This document shows positions 32,686 to 41,565 of a stretch of DNA of 57,492 nucleotides, piece by piece. Numbering within the stretch: the first letter of the stretch is position 1; every line of letters starts with the position of its first letter. The position numbers and the translations under genes were made by a program. Origin of the DNA: Cohnella caldifontis (GTDB lineage Bacteria > Bacillota > Bacilli > Paenibacillales > Paenibacillaceae); NCBI RefSeq assembly GCF_029360585.1, contig NZ_JAQZSJ010000007.1:185845-243336 (forward strand). Reading direction: 5' to 3'. The notes under the pieces were generated by a model that did not search any database, had not been told where the DNA came from, and worked only from the letters and a program-made list of their open reading frames with translations.

Positions 32686-34059
32686 TTATTTGTTAGCGTC
32701 GATGATTTTTTGCAGATTGGTCCGGATGTTCGCCATCGTCGTTTCCAAATCGGCCACGCCCAGCATGTACTTCTCCGCTTCCGCGATATAGGCTTTCTCC
32801 AGGTCCGCCGCATAGGAAGGCGTGACGGGCGGCGTCGGCAGCTTGGTGACGTTCAGCGTGTTGATCAGCGACGCTTTGTCGATCTTATCCGGGGATTTCG
32901 TCGAGGCCACGATCGTATCGACTTCCGATTGGGTGTCCGCTTTCTTCCAAGCCGACAGCTGGTTGGTCAGCACCATGCCCTCCGTGGACAGGAACCGCAG
33001 GAACCGGTAAGATTCTTCCTTATGCTTGGATTTGGAAGAAATGACGAGCGGGTCGGCGCCCCCGAAAGCGTAATTCTCGTCTCCTTGGCCGTTCGTCGGC
33101 CACGGAGCGAATGCGGAGACGAAGGTAGCCGGGATTTTGTCCGTGCCGCCCGCTTCGGCGATCATCCAAGGACCGGTCGGCATCATGGCGGCTTTCTTCT
33201 GGAAGTATTGGTCGCGGTACGGAATCTTCTGCGTGATCACGTCTTGGTAAGGCGTCGCGGAGCCGTCCGTCTTCTCCATTTCGTAACGGAGCTCGAGCGA
33301 CCGCTTCATGAGCGGGTTGTCGGCGTTCAGCGTCAAGCCGTCGTCCTTCATGATCCCTTGGTCTTTCGGGGCGCTGTAGAGCCGAAGCAGGAAATAATCC
33401 TTCCATTCGTGGAAGTGCGCGCCGTACGTTTTGTTCGGACCGTCGCCCTTCGTCAGCTTTTTGGCATACTCCCGGAAATCGTCCCACGTCCAACTGGTCG
33501 GCACGGGAAGCTGGGCCGCGTCCAGCATCTCCTTGTTGAGCAGGATCATCCAAGGCCCGAATTTCCCCGGCAGCGAATAGCGTTTGCCGTTGATCAGCTG
33601 CTGCTCCGCCTTGTACTCGTCCTCGTATCTCACGCCTTCCTTGGCCAGGTAATCGTCCAGCGGCTCCAGCATGCCGGCTGCCGCCCGTTGGGCGAAATCC
33701 CGCGCGGAGTTGAGCGGGAATACGTCGAACGCGTCGCCGGAAGCGTACATGAGATCGATCTTCTTGATCGATTCGTTCGAATCGTTCTCCACCAGCGGCG
33801 TATACTCGACTTTGATCGTCGGGTTTTTCTGCATGAAGGCGTCGATGGCGGGCTGGTAGACCGACGCTTTCTCCCAGCCGAGGAACTTGACCGTCACCGG
33901 CTCGGCGCCGGCGGACGGGCTCGCGCCGCCGGCCGGCGCGCTGCCCGCGGGCGATTCGCCTCCGCCGGCCTGCCGTTCCCCGCCGCCCTTCGAGCAGCCG
34001 GCCAGCAGACTCGCCGCGAGCAAAACGGCCGCGGTGACGGACAACCATTTCTTGTTCAT
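32686..34059 (-). CDS. Sugar ABC solute-binding lipoprotein, operon 1
   Basis: A 457-residue family 1 extracellular solute-binding protein. The lipoprotein signal is MNKKWLSVTAAVLLAASLLAGC (first part of the leader) with Cys22, followed by a Gly/Ser/Pro linker. The body is typical (VKFLGWEKASVYQPAIDAFMQKNP; SWTWDDFREYAKKLT). It is clearly paralogous to the binding protein at 52801-54198, sharing SLPGKF/ALPGKL, WTWD, PYQD and WMI-EA segments. The ligand is likely an oligosaccharide; the location near uronate genes suggests unsaturated or acidic oligosaccharides. Confidence 0.93.
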   Translation of the reverse strand: MNKKWLSVTAAVLLAASLLAGCSKGGGERQAGGGESPAGSAPAGGASPSAGAEPVTVKFLGWEKASVYQPAIDAFMQKNPTIKVEYTPLVENDSNESIKKIDLMYASGDAFDVFPLNSARDFAQRAAAGMLEPLDDYLAKEGVRYEDEYKAEQQLINGKRYSLPGKFGPWMILLNKEMLDAAQLPVPTSWTWDDFREYAKKLTKGDGPNKTYGAHFHEWKDYFLLRLYSAPKDQGIMKDDGLTLNADNPLMKRSLELRYEMEKTDGSATPYQDVITQKIPYRDQYFQKKAAMMPTGPWMIAEAGGTDKIPATFVSAFAPWPTNGQGDENYAFGGADPLVISSKSKHKEESYRFLRFLSTEGMVLTNQLSAWKKADTQSEVDTIVASTKSPDKIDKASLINTLNVTKLPTPPVTPSYAADLEKAYIAEAEKYMLGVADLETTMANIRTNLQKIIDANK

Positions 34060-34140
34060 CTTTGCATCCTCCCCGTTTATGTAAGCCCTTTTATTTCATG
34101 AATTTACCTTAACACGATTCGCGGAAAGCGTCGGAGCGTC

Positions 34141-34171
34141 AATTTTTACCGATTCCGGAAAAATTTTTACC
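34141..34171 (-). promoter_or_regulatory. Operator-like 21-bp direct repeat before solute-binding gene
   Basis: On the minus strand GGTAAAAATT occurs twice with starts exactly 21 bp apart (34171 and 34150), separated by TTTCCGGAATC. A 21-bp period of direct repeats is the classical geometry for AraC-type activators. The left copy overlaps the stop of the preceding permease gene. Related sequences lie at 36011-36040, 54273-54304 and 56209-56238. Confidence 0.7.
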
Positions 34172-35000
34172 CCTTTACGCCGCCGAGCGCGATCCCTTCG
34201 ATCACCTGTTTCTGCCCGACGACGAAAATCGCGATCAGCGGCAGCACCGCCGACACGGTCCCCGCCATGATGAGCGAGTAGAACACGCCGCTCTCGGACG
34301 CGAACTTCTGTATGCCCAGCTGGATCGTGGCCAGATGGTCGCTGCGCAGGAAAATCAGCGGATTCGCGTAATCGTTCCAGGTCCAGATGAATCGGAGAAT
34401 CGCATAGGTGGCGATGGCCGGCCGCACCAAGGGAACGGCGATCCGGGCGAAAATCCGGGCATGGCCCGCGCCGTCCATTCGGGCGGCATCGAGGCAGTCC
34501 GGATGGAGGCCGAGAAAAAACTGCCGCAGCATGAAGGTCCCGAGCGCGCTGAAGGAACCGACGAGGACGAGCCCGAGATGGGTGTCGAACAAATGCAGCC
34601 AACGGAAAATCAGGAATTGCGGGACGAGGATCGACGCGCTCGGCACCATGAACGTCGCCAGCACCAGAACGAACAGCGCGTTCCGGCCCCGGAAATCCAC
34701 GTGGGAAAAGCCGTAAGCCGCCATGCTGGAGACGGCCGCCGACACGAGCGTCGTCCACGCCGTCACCTTGATCGTATTCCAGTAGTACAAGGCGAAGGGA
34801 TAATCGCCGAACCAGACGTCGCGGTAATTCCGGTAGGCGTTCCAATGTTTCGGTATCCATTCGATCGGATAGCGGAACACGTCGATTTCCGGCTTGAAGG
34901 AAGCCGAAACCATCCAGAGGAAGGGCAGGATGAACGCGATTCCCCCAAGCAGCATCAGGGCGGTAACGAGTACTCTTACCGCCGGATTGTTTTTTCGCAC
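34167..35000 (-). CDS. Sugar ABC permease (MalG-like), operon 1
   Basis: A 277-residue membrane permease with six predicted helices and the EAA loop HPDCLDAARMDGAGHARIFARIAVPLVRPAI, which docks the ATPase. The C terminus GQKQVIEGIALGGVKG is typical of CUT1 family MalG/LacG permeases. It lies 22 bp after the MalF-like gene. No ATPase gene is in the operon, so a shared MsmX-like ATPase encoded elsewhere is expected. Confidence 0.93.
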   Translation of the reverse strand: MRKNNPAVRVLVTALMLLGGIAFILPFLWMVSASFKPEIDVFRYPIEWIPKHWNAYRNYRDVWFGDYPFALYYWNTIKVTAWTTLVSAAVSSMAAYGFSHVDFRGRNALFVLVLATFMVPSASILVPQFLIFRWLHLFDTHLGLVLVGSFSALGTFMLRQFFLGLHPDCLDAARMDGAGHARIFARIAVPLVRPAIATYAILRFIWTWNDYANPLIFLRSDHLATIQLGIQKFASESGVFYSLIMAGTVSAVLPLIAIFVVGQKQVIEGIALGGVKG

Positions 35001-35022
35001 TTCATCTCACCTCGCTCGGCAT

Positions 35023-35937
35023 CTAATAGTTCACCCATTTTCGCTGCCCGTACAGCTGGACGAGCGTAATCAGCAGGACGCATCCGAGCAGGAACCACGC
35101 GATGGACGAGGCATAGCCGGTTTTCAGATCCTCGAACGCCGTCGTGTACAGTTGATACGTGATCACCGACGTCGCATACGCCGGCCGTCCTTCCGTCAAC
35201 ACCTTGATGATGTCGAACGATTTGAACGAGCTGATGAACCCCGTGACGAGCAAGAAGAACGTCGTCGGCGAGACCAGCGGCAGCGTGATGCGCGCGAACC
35301 GGGTCCACGCCCGGGCCCCGTCGATTTCCGCGGACTCGTACAGATCGCCCGGTATCGACTGCAGCGCCGCCAAATACACGATCAGGCAAAAGCCGATTCC
35401 GATCCACGCCATGATGATCATGACGGACGGAAGCGCGTAGTGAACGTCCGCGAGCCACAGGGGCGGCTTCTTCACGCCGACCGCCGCCAGGAATCGGTTG
35501 ACCGGCCCGTAGGACGGGTGGAACAGCAACTGGAAAACGATCGCGACGGCCACGATGCTGGAAATATAGGGCATGAAAAAAAGCACCTTGAACAGGCTCT
35601 TCCCGTATACGACCCGGTCGATGATCACGGCCAGCACCAACGCGATCCCCATCTGGACGGGAACGACCAGCAGCATGGCCAGGTTGTTCTGCAAGGAAAT
35701 GCGGAACACGCGATCCCCGAACAGCTTGGAATAGTTTTCGAATCCGACGAATCGGATGCGGTCGATCCCCGCGATGAAGCTCCAATCGGTAAAGCTGAGC
35801 ATCAGCGTGATGATCGTCGGGATGACCGTCAGCACCGTCAAGCCGATCAGCATCGGACCGACGAATACGTATCCCGCCCAATTTTCTTTGCGCGTTCTCC
35901 TCCGTTTCCCCGCCTTCTTGTCCGTTCGCTTGTCCAT
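35023..35937 (-). CDS. Sugar ABC permease (MalF-like), operon 1
   Basis: A 304-residue CUT1 permease. The N terminus is highly basic (MDKRTDKKAGKRRRTRKE), then six helices beginning AGYVFVGPMLIGLTVLTVIPTI, with an EAA loop around IPGDLYESAEIDGARAWTRFARITLPLVSP. The ATG at 35937 is chosen; the open frame extends to 36090 but reads through the kdgK terminator. It is the first gene of operon 1. Confidence 0.92.
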   Translation of the reverse strand: MDKRTDKKAGKRRRTRKENWAGYVFVGPMLIGLTVLTVIPTIITLMLSFTDWSFIAGIDRIRFVGFENYSKLFGDRVFRISLQNNLAMLLVVPVQMGIALVLAVIIDRVVYGKSLFKVLFFMPYISSIVAVAIVFQLLFHPSYGPVNRFLAAVGVKKPPLWLADVHYALPSVMIIMAWIGIGFCLIVYLAALQSIPGDLYESAEIDGARAWTRFARITLPLVSPTTFFLLVTGFISSFKSFDIIKVLTEGRPAYATSVITYQLYTTAFEDLKTGYASSIAWFLLGCVLLITLVQLYGQRKWVNY

Positions 35938-36010
35938 CCGTATGCACCCCGCCTGCGCAAATTTCACAGCCTTATCGTAACGAATATCGCGCGGCCGGAT
36001 AAGGTAAGGA

Positions 36011-36040
36011 AAATGACCGATTCCGAAAATATTTTTACCT
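36011..36040 (-). promoter_or_regulatory. Operator-like motif upstream of operon 1
   Basis: Minus-strand GGTAAAAATATTTTCGGAAT followed by CGGTCATTTT. It aligns with the site at 34141-34171: the first half and the TTTYCGGAATC core are nearly identical and the second half is degenerate. It lies about 75-105 bp before the first permease start, where an activator of operon 1 would bind. Confidence 0.6.
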
Positions 36041-36057
36041 CCGCCCAAAACGAAAAG

Positions 36058-36079
36058 GAGCTGTCCGAAGACAGCTCCC
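36058..36079 (-). terminator. Terminator of the kdu/kdg operon
   Basis: GGAGCTGTC-cgaa-GACAGCTCC, a 9-bp perfect stem with a tetraloop, followed on the minus strand by TTTTCGTTTT. It lies 33 bp beyond the kdgK stop. Confidence 0.9.
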
Positions 36080-36112
36080 TTAAGTAACACTATACGGCAA
36101 TCGCCCGCGCGT

Positions 36113-37102
36113 TCAGCGGGTGACGTCTTTGCCGCCTTCCAGCAGGCGGTCCAGCTCGCTTTGCTTCGGCAGCCCTTCCCAGTCCCCGCGGTATTGGACC
36201 GCCAAAGCGCCCATCGCGTTGGCCGTGCGAAGCGCCCGCTCCAGCCAATTCTCGTCTTCGCCGCGGTCCAGGTATTCGGACAGCATACCCGCGGCGAACG
36301 CGTCGCCGGCGCCGACCGTGTCCACGATGCGCGGCACCCGGACCGGGTCGACCCGAACCGAGCGCTCTACGGAGAATCCGACGGCGCCCCGATCGCCCAG
36401 CTTGAGCACGACCGTCTCCGGTCCCATTTCCAGGAACGCTTGCCCGTAGGCTTCCTCGGTCTTCTCCCCGAGCAGGAACTCCGCTTCCTCCAGTCCGGGA
36501 AGGAACAGGTCGCAGAGCGGGATCAGTTCCAGCAGCGTGCGGCGCGCCTCTTCCTCGGACCACAGCTTGCGCCGCAGGTTCGGGTCGAACGACACGGTGA
36601 GACCTTGGCTTTTCGCCTGCTTCATCGCGTGTTTGACGGCGTCCGCGGTGTGCGGCCCGAGCGCGGGCGTAATGCCCGTCACGTGCAGGTGACGGGCGCC
36701 CGCGAACCATTCGGGCTTCACGTGCTCCGGGGACAGCCGGCTGGCCGCGGAGCCTTTGCGGTAGTAGTAGACGTTGGGGTCGCCGTAACCCTTGAACTCC
36801 TTGAAATAGATCGCGGTCGGATAAGCCGGGTCGCGCTCCGCCAAGGACACGTCGACGCCTTCGCCGGCCAGCGTATGCAGGATCATGTCGCCGAACGGGT
36901 CGACGCCTAACCGGCCGATCCACCGGACTTTGCGGCCGAGGCGGGACAAGCCGATCGACACGTTGGACTCCGCGCCCGCGATCGAGCGGGTGAACAGCGG
37001 CGCGTAGGCGAGCTGCCCTTCGCTCATCGGCTGGAGCAGGACCATGCTCTCCCCGATCGTCACGACGTCGGCGTTTCGTTGCGCTGCGTAGTTGCCGCTC
37101 AT
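36113..37102 (-). CDS. kdgK: 2-keto-3-deoxygluconate kinase
   Basis: A 329-residue PfkB/ribokinase-family kinase that phosphorylates 2-keto-3-deoxygluconate to KDPG. The C-terminal signature DTVGAGDAFAAGML holds the anion hole and catalytic Asp; the N terminus has VTIGESMVLLQP and AGAESNVSIGLSRLG, as in KdgK enzymes. Its start overlaps the eda stop (ATGA). It is the last gene of the kduI-deoR-kduD-eda-kdgK operon, and the neighbouring enzymes support the substrate assignment. Confidence 0.94.
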   Translation of the reverse strand: MSGNYAAQRNADVVTIGESMVLLQPMSEGQLAYAPLFTRSIAGAESNVSIGLSRLGRKVRWIGRLGVDPFGDMILHTLAGEGVDVSLAERDPAYPTAIYFKEFKGYGDPNVYYYRKGSAASRLSPEHVKPEWFAGARHLHVTGITPALGPHTADAVKHAMKQAKSQGLTVSFDPNLRRKLWSEEEARRTLLELIPLCDLFLPGLEEAEFLLGEKTEEAYGQAFLEMGPETVVLKLGDRGAVGFSVERSVRVDPVRVPRIVDTVGAGDAFAAGMLSEYLDRGEDENWLERALRTANAMGALAVQYRGDWEGLPKQSELDRLLEGGKDVTR

Positions 37103-37758
37103 GCCCGGCCGATTCCTTTGACTTCGTCGGAGTAGGCTTGCGCCAGCTTGCGGAGCTCGTCGAACTTGCCTTCCGCGACGAGCTTCTTGTCGACCAGGTT
37201 GCCGCCCAGCCCGACGGCGACGGCGCCCGCGTCCAGCACGGTGCGGATGTTCTGCAGGTTGACGCCGCCGGTGGCGACCATCGGGATATGGTTCAGCGGC
37301 GCGCGGATTTCCTTCAGGTAATTCACGCCGAGGCTGCCCATCGGGAACACCTTCACCGCGGAGGCGCCGGCCTTATAGGCGCGGACGATTTCCGTCGGGG
37401 TCATCGTGCCCGGCCAGACGTCGAGGCCGCGTTCCACGCCGAAGCGGACGACCTCTTCGTCCAGGTTCGGCGAAATGATGTATTCGGCGCCCGCGGCGGC
37501 CGCTTCTTTGGCCTGGTCCAAATCGAGCACCGTGCCGGCGCCGATTCTCATGCGGCCTTCGTAACGTTCGCGGAAGCGCGAAATCATGCCCAGCGCGCCG
37601 TCCGTGTTCAGCGTCACTTCGAGGAAGACGACGCCCCCTTCGAACAACGCTTGGGCGGTGGCGTCGCCCTTGCCGTCCGGGATTCCCCGGATGATCGCCA
37701 CGATTTTCTCTTGGGACAGCGCCTGCAGCAGTTCGCTCGGTTTCCGGTTCGTCGTCAT
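37099..37758 (-). CDS. eda: KDPG/KHG aldolase
   Basis: A 219-residue class I aldolase that splits KDPG to pyruvate and glyceraldehyde-3-phosphate. Family residues are present: Arg24 in IVAIIRG, Glu47 in FLEVTLNTDGA and the Schiff-base Lys136 in SAVKVFPM. The ATG at 37758 overlaps the kduD stop as ATGA, so translation is coupled; the longer open frame upstream is the opposite reading of kduD. Confidence 0.95.
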   Translation of the reverse strand: MTTNRKPSELLQALSQEKIVAIIRGIPDGKGDATAQALFEGGVVFLEVTLNTDGALGMISRFRERYEGRMRIGAGTVLDLDQAKEAAAAGAEYIISPNLDEEVVRFGVERGLDVWPGTMTPTEIVRAYKAGASAVKVFPMGSLGVNYLKEIRAPLNHIPMVATGGVNLQNIRTVLDAGAVAVGLGGNLVDKKLVAEGKFDELRKLAQAYSDEVKGIGRA

Positions 37759-38501
37759 CTTGCCATCCAACCTCCATCTACGCATAAGACATGTCCGTTC
37801 ATGTAATCGGAAGCGGCCGAAGCCAGGAACACGACGGGCCCCTTCAGATCCTCGGGCGTTCCCCACCGGCCGGCCGGAATGCGTTCCAGTATGGACTGGT
37901 ACCGTTTCTCGTCGGCGATGATCGGAGCCGTATTGCGGGTCTCGATATAACCCGGCGCGATCGCATTGATCTGCACGCCTTTGCCGGCCCATTCGTTGGC
38001 CAGCGCTTTCGTAAGGCCGGCGACGGCATGCTTGCTCGCCGTATAGCCGGGCACGTTGATGCCGCCTTGGAACGACAGCATCGAAGCGATGTTGACGATT
38101 TTGCCGCTTCCCCGCTCGATCATGTGGCGGCCGGCCAGCTGGCTCAGGAAGAAGACGGAATTCAGGTTCAGGTCGACGACGTCGTGCCAGTCCTTGCTGG
38201 AATGCTGCGCCGCCGGCGCGCGGCGGATCGTCCCCGCGTTGTTGACGAGGATGTCGATGCGGCCGAATTTGCCCAGCGCTTCCGCGAACAGCTTCTCCAG
38301 GTTATCTTCCTTGCTCAGGTCGGCGGAAATCTGCTCCGCGCTGCCGCCAAACCCGCGGATCGCGGCGACGGTTTCGTCGCTGTTGGAAGCCGATACGGCC
38401 ACGACGGAAGCGCCCGCCTCCGCGAGGGCGATCGCCATGGCCTGGCCGAGACCGCCCGAAGTGCCGGTCACCAGCGCCGTTTTGCCGGATAAGTTGAACA
38501 T
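37755..38501 (-). CDS. kduD: 2-dehydro-3-deoxy-D-gluconate 5-dehydrogenase KduD
   Basis: A 248-residue short-chain dehydrogenase that reduces 2,5-diketo-3-deoxygluconate (DKII) to KDG in uronate breakdown. It shows TGTSGGLGQAMAIALAEAG (NAD motif), NNAGTIRRAP, the catalytic YTASK with a preceding Ser, and the C-terminal GHVLCVDGGWMAR typical of KduD. I used the ATG at 38501 (MFNLSGK, as in relatives); an ATG at 38513 overlapping the deoR stop is the alternative. Confidence 0.94.
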   Translation of the reverse strand: MFNLSGKTALVTGTSGGLGQAMAIALAEAGASVVAVSASNSDETVAAIRGFGGSAEQISADLSKEDNLEKLFAEALGKFGRIDILVNNAGTIRRAPAAQHSSKDWHDVVDLNLNSVFFLSQLAGRHMIERGSGKIVNIASMLSFQGGINVPGYTASKHAVAGLTKALANEWAGKGVQINAIAPGYIETRNTAPIIADEKRYQSILERIPAGRWGTPEDLKGPVVFLASAASDYMNGHVLCVDGGWMAR

Positions 38502-38509
38502 GATGGCTC

Positions 38510-39277
38510 TCATTCCTTTTCTTCGTTGATCAGGAGTTTGACTCCCGCGTTCTGGTACTGCGCTTTCGTGTCCTCGGTAATGCCCGAGTCGGTCAAGATG
38601 GCCTCCACTTCCGTCAGCTTGGCGAAGGTGAAGAGCGCCCCCTGCCCGAACTTGTGATGGTCCGCGACGACGTAGGAGGTTTGCGCCGTCTCGAGCCACG
38701 CCCGTTTGATCTCGTGGAACTCCCCCGTGTAGATGGTGAAGCCCGAATCCGGATGAACCCCCGTGGCGGTGAGGAACGCCTTATGGATGTTCAGCTTGCG
38801 GATGTAGGCAACGGCCTCCGAACCGGTCAGCATGTTGCGGACCCGGTATCCGCCCGGCACGACGAGCCGAATCAGGTCTTTGCGGGCCAGTTCGCTGATG
38901 ACGATCACGTCGTTCGTCACCACGGTCATCGGCTGGTTGGGGAGGTGACGGGCGATTTCCTGGGTCGTGGTGCCGCCGTCCAGCGCGACGATGTCGTTCG
39001 GCTCGATCAGGCTGACGGCCAGCTTCGCGACCTCGGCTTTCTCGGCGGCGTGCCGGGACACCGGATTCCGCAGCGAGAGGATGCCCAATTGGTCCGCCTG
39101 CGCCAGCATGGCTCCCCCGTGGACGCGGCGAAGCAGGCCTTTCTCCTCCAGCTTCGCCAAATCCTCGCGGATCGTCTTGCCGGTTACGTCCAATCGCTCG
39201 CTGAGCTCCGCCACCGTCACCTGGCTCTCGGCCAGCAGCAGCTCCATGATTTTCTCGTATCGTTGCAAGGAGTTCAT
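38510..39277 (-). CDS. DeoR-family repressor of the uronate operon
   Basis: A 255-residue DeoR-type regulator. The N-terminal winged helix-turn-helix (about 6-57; VTVAELSERLDVTGKTIREDLAKLEEKGLLRRVHGG) precedes a sugar-phosphate-binding DeoRC domain (DIVALDGGTTTQEIARHLPN). The effector is probably KDG, KDPG or a related intermediate (inference). It lies inside the operon between kduI and kduD. DeoR-family proteins bind direct repeats, and three GTTTAT copies at exactly 10-bp steps overlap the operon promoter. Confidence 0.92.
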   Translation of the reverse strand: MNSLQRYEKIMELLLAESQVTVAELSERLDVTGKTIREDLAKLEEKGLLRRVHGGAMLAQADQLGILSLRNPVSRHAAEKAEVAKLAVSLIEPNDIVALDGGTTTQEIARHLPNQPMTVVTNDVIVISELARKDLIRLVVPGGYRVRNMLTGSEAVAYIRKLNIHKAFLTATGVHPDSGFTIYTGEFHEIKRAWLETAQTSYVVADHHKFGQGALFTFAKLTEVEAILTDSGITEDTKAQYQNAGVKLLINEEKE

Positions 39278-39327
39278 CGGAGTCCCCGTTTCGTTTCCCG
39301 ATTTCCCGTTACTCGGTAAGAACTTCT

Positions 39328-40161
39328 TTATTTTAAATCTTTCATGGCCACGGCATCCATATCTTCGAAGATTTGATTTTCGCCGGCCATGCCCCAAATG
39401 AACGTATAGCTGTTCGTGCCGACGCCGCTGTGGATCGACCAGCTCGGGGAGATGATGCCTTGCTCGTTGCGGACGACGAGGTGCCGCGTTTCCTGCGGCT
39501 CGCCCATCAAATGGAATACGGCCCCGTCCTCCGGCATATCGAAGTAGAAATACACTTCGGAGCGGCGGTTATGGGTGTGGCACGGCATCGTGTTCCACAT
39601 GCTGCCCGGCTTGAGCAGCGTCATGCCCATGACGAGCTGGCAGCTCTGGATCCCGCCGGTGTGGATGTAACGGTAAATCGTGCGTTCGTTCGAGTTCTGC
39701 AGGCTGCCCAAATGGTTCGGGGAAGCTTCGCTGATGGCGGCTTTCACGGTCGGGTACGTCTGGTGGGCGGGCGTGGAATTGAAATAGAATTTCGCCGGGT
39801 TCGACGCATCCGCGCTGGCGAACGCGACGTCTTTGGCGCCGCGGCCGACGTAGAGGCAGTCCTTCGTCTCCATCGCGTACGGTTGGCCGTCCACCGTGAT
39901 CGTCCCCGCTCCCCCGACGTTGATGATGCCGATCTCCCGACGCTCCAGGAACGTAGCCGCGCCGATCGAATGCGGGTCGGCTTCCAGCTTGACTTGGCCC
40001 TTCACCGGAACGGCTCCCCCGACGATGAACCGGTCGACGTGCGTGTAATACAGCGTCAGCTCGTCGGCGACGAACAGCCGCTCCAGCAGAAACTCTTCGC
40101 GCAGGCGCGAAGTGTCGTACGTTTTGACTTCCCGGGGATGCGAGGCGTAGCGGACTTCCAT
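39328..40161 (-). CDS. kduI: 5-keto-4-deoxyuronate isomerase KduI
   Basis: A 277-residue cupin that converts 5-keto-4-deoxyuronate (DKI) to DKII, the step after GH88 or pectate-lyase products are hydrolysed. The zinc ligands can be placed at H195, H197 and E202 ([14 protein letters not shown]) and H244 ([11 protein letters not shown]), matching E. coli KduI one residue off. The start has GGAGG 9 nt upstream. It is the first gene of the five-gene operon. Confidence 0.97.
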   Translation of the reverse strand: MEVRYASHPREVKTYDTSRLREEFLLERLFVADELTLYYTHVDRFIVGGAVPVKGQVKLEADPHSIGAATFLERREIGIINVGGAGTITVDGQPYAMETKDCLYVGRGAKDVAFASADASNPAKFYFNSTPAHQTYPTVKAAISEASPNHLGSLQNSNERTIYRYIHTGGIQSCQLVMGMTLLKPGSMWNTMPCHTHNRRSEVYFYFDMPEDGAVFHLMGEPQETRHLVVRNEQGIISPSWSIHSGVGTNSYTFIWGMAGENQIFEDMDAVAMKDLK

Positions 40162-40189
40162 CGTAGATAACCTCCATCTTGTTCATTGT

Positions 40190-40216
40190 GGTTTATTTGC
40201 GTTTATATAGGTTTAT
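40190..40216 (-). promoter_or_regulatory. Triple 10-bp-period operator GTTTAT
   Basis: GTTTAT (ATAAAC on the minus strand) starts at 40191, 40201 and 40211, exactly 10 bp apart, the first and third preceded by G. The repeat begins inside the -10 element and covers the transcription start of kduI, a typical repressor position. Direct repeats at one helical turn suit a DeoR-family protein, and the operon encodes one. Confidence 0.75.
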
Positions 40217-40243
40217 TTTAAGACCTTTCGGGTTCGCGTTCAA
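40215..40243 (-). promoter_or_regulatory. Sigma-A promoter of kduI operon
   Basis: Minus-strand TTGAAC (40243-40238), 17-bp spacer, TAAAAT (40220-40215). The transcript would start near 40208, about 45 nt before the kduI ATG. Confidence 0.8.
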
Positions 40244-40491
40244 GCGAAATGTGAAAAGTCCGCCTAAGTAAAAAGAAGCCCTCGGCAACCGCGGCGAACG
40301 GGGCTGCGAAGGCTTCAGCGCTCAGGAGTCAATCGGCTGGCATCAGCTTGCGGATATTCGGGTCCGCACCCCGACAAAGCAACACGTCTGTGTGTTCGGC
40401 TTTGGCGAGGTGCTCCCCGTACGGTCACGATAAGTTTATGAAGTCTGTTCAGCCCAAAAATTGTCAAATCGAGAGGGCTCGCGTCAAGAGC
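40244..40491. other. Intergenic region with candidate terminator
   Basis: Between the kduI promoter and the ROK kinase stop. On the minus strand a GAAGCC...GGGCTTC hairpin (about 40270-40309) followed by TTTTTAC can end the ROK transcript; the inner part is GC-rich and less regular. No gene is seen in the rest. Confidence 0.5.
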
Positions 40492-41367
40492 TTACCGTCC
40501 GAGCGCCCGCAGCCCCAGCGCCACGGAGCCGAGCAAGCCGGCGTTGTCGCCGAGTCCCGGCGGCACGATATACGCGTCGATCTCCTGCGTAATCGCCGGC
40601 GATTGGACGTAGCCGTTCAAAATTTTCAACACTTCCGCCCGGACCAAGGGGAACAGCTGCCGCTGGTGCATGACCCCGCCCCCGAGAATGACTTTCTTCG
40701 GCGACAGCAGGAGAACCGCGCCCGCGATCGCCTGGGCGATATAGTACGCTTCGATTTCCCAAGCCGGATGGTCCGCGGGAAGCTCGCTGCCCTTGACGCC
40801 CCATCTCTTCTCGATCGCCGGACCGGCCGCCATGCCTTCCAGGCAATCCCCATGGTAAGGACATAACCCTTCAAAGGCGTCCCGGCTATGCCGGCGAACC
40901 CACACGTGGCCGCCTTCGGGGTGAACCAATCCGTGAACGAGCTTGCCTTCGGCATAGACGCCCGCGCCGACTCCGGTGCCGATCGTGTAGTACACGCAGC
41001 TGTCCAACCCTTTCGCCGCGCCCCAAGTCGCTTCCCCGAGCGCCGCCGCGTTCACGTCCGTATCCCAGCCGTAAGGGACGTCGAACTCCTTTTTCAGCGT
41101 GTCCAAGAACGCGTACCCCGCCCACCCCGGCTTCGGCGTCGTCGTAATGCTGCCGTATGCCGGACTGGAAGAATCCGCGTTGATCGGACCGAACGTGCCG
41201 ACGCCGATCGCCTCGACGCGCTTGTCCCGGAAAAAGGAGATGACGTTCGCCATCGTGGTCTCCGGGCGTTCGGTCGGAAAGCTGACCCGTTCTTCGATTT
41301 CCCCGCTTTCGTTGCCGATCCCGCAGACGAATTTGGTGCCGCCCGCTTCTATCGCGCCGATGCGCAT
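40492..41367 (-). CDS. ROK-family sugar kinase (fructokinase-like)
   Basis: A 291-residue ROK kinase. It has the N-terminal phosphate motif IGAIEAGGTKFVCGIG, the catalytic Asp segment YGWDTDVNAAALGE, the GTGVGAGVYAEG motif and a zinc site HPEGGHVWVRRH...CPYHGDCLEG. The zinc and substrate loops match the fructokinase/GmuE type, so fructose or mannose is the likely substrate. The start at 41367 has GGAGG. Monocistronic by flanking terminators. Confidence 0.92.
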   Translation of the reverse strand: MRIGAIEAGGTKFVCGIGNESGEIEERVSFPTERPETTMANVISFFRDKRVEAIGVGTFGPINADSSSPAYGSITTTPKPGWAGYAFLDTLKKEFDVPYGWDTDVNAAALGEATWGAAKGLDSCVYYTIGTGVGAGVYAEGKLVHGLVHPEGGHVWVRRHSRDAFEGLCPYHGDCLEGMAAGPAIEKRWGVKGSELPADHPAWEIEAYYIAQAIAGAVLLLSPKKVILGGGVMHQRQLFPLVRAEVLKILNGYVQSPAITQEIDAYIVPPGLGDNAGLLGSVALGLRALGR

Positions 41368-41453
41368 CAAGACTTCCTCCTCTAATCGGGAGTTTGACGG
41401 AGTCAAACTCTCTCAACCCATCGAAAAATTCCGCACGCGGCAAGAATACCAAA

Positions 41454-41480
41454 AAGAACCCTTCGCACGCAAGGGTTCTT
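41454..41480 (-). terminator. Terminator of GH8 gene
   Basis: AAGAACCCTT-cgcacgc-AAGGGTTCTT, a 10-bp stem, followed by TTTTTGG on the minus strand. It lies about 85 bp after the GH8 stop and before the ROK gene. Confidence 0.88.
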
Positions 41481-41565
41481 CAGAGTTTCCGATCGTCCGC
41501 GGATGTACGTATACGTTCCCGGTTTCGCACCGCGCGCAGCTCCCAGCGCGCGGTGTGGCGTCGGA

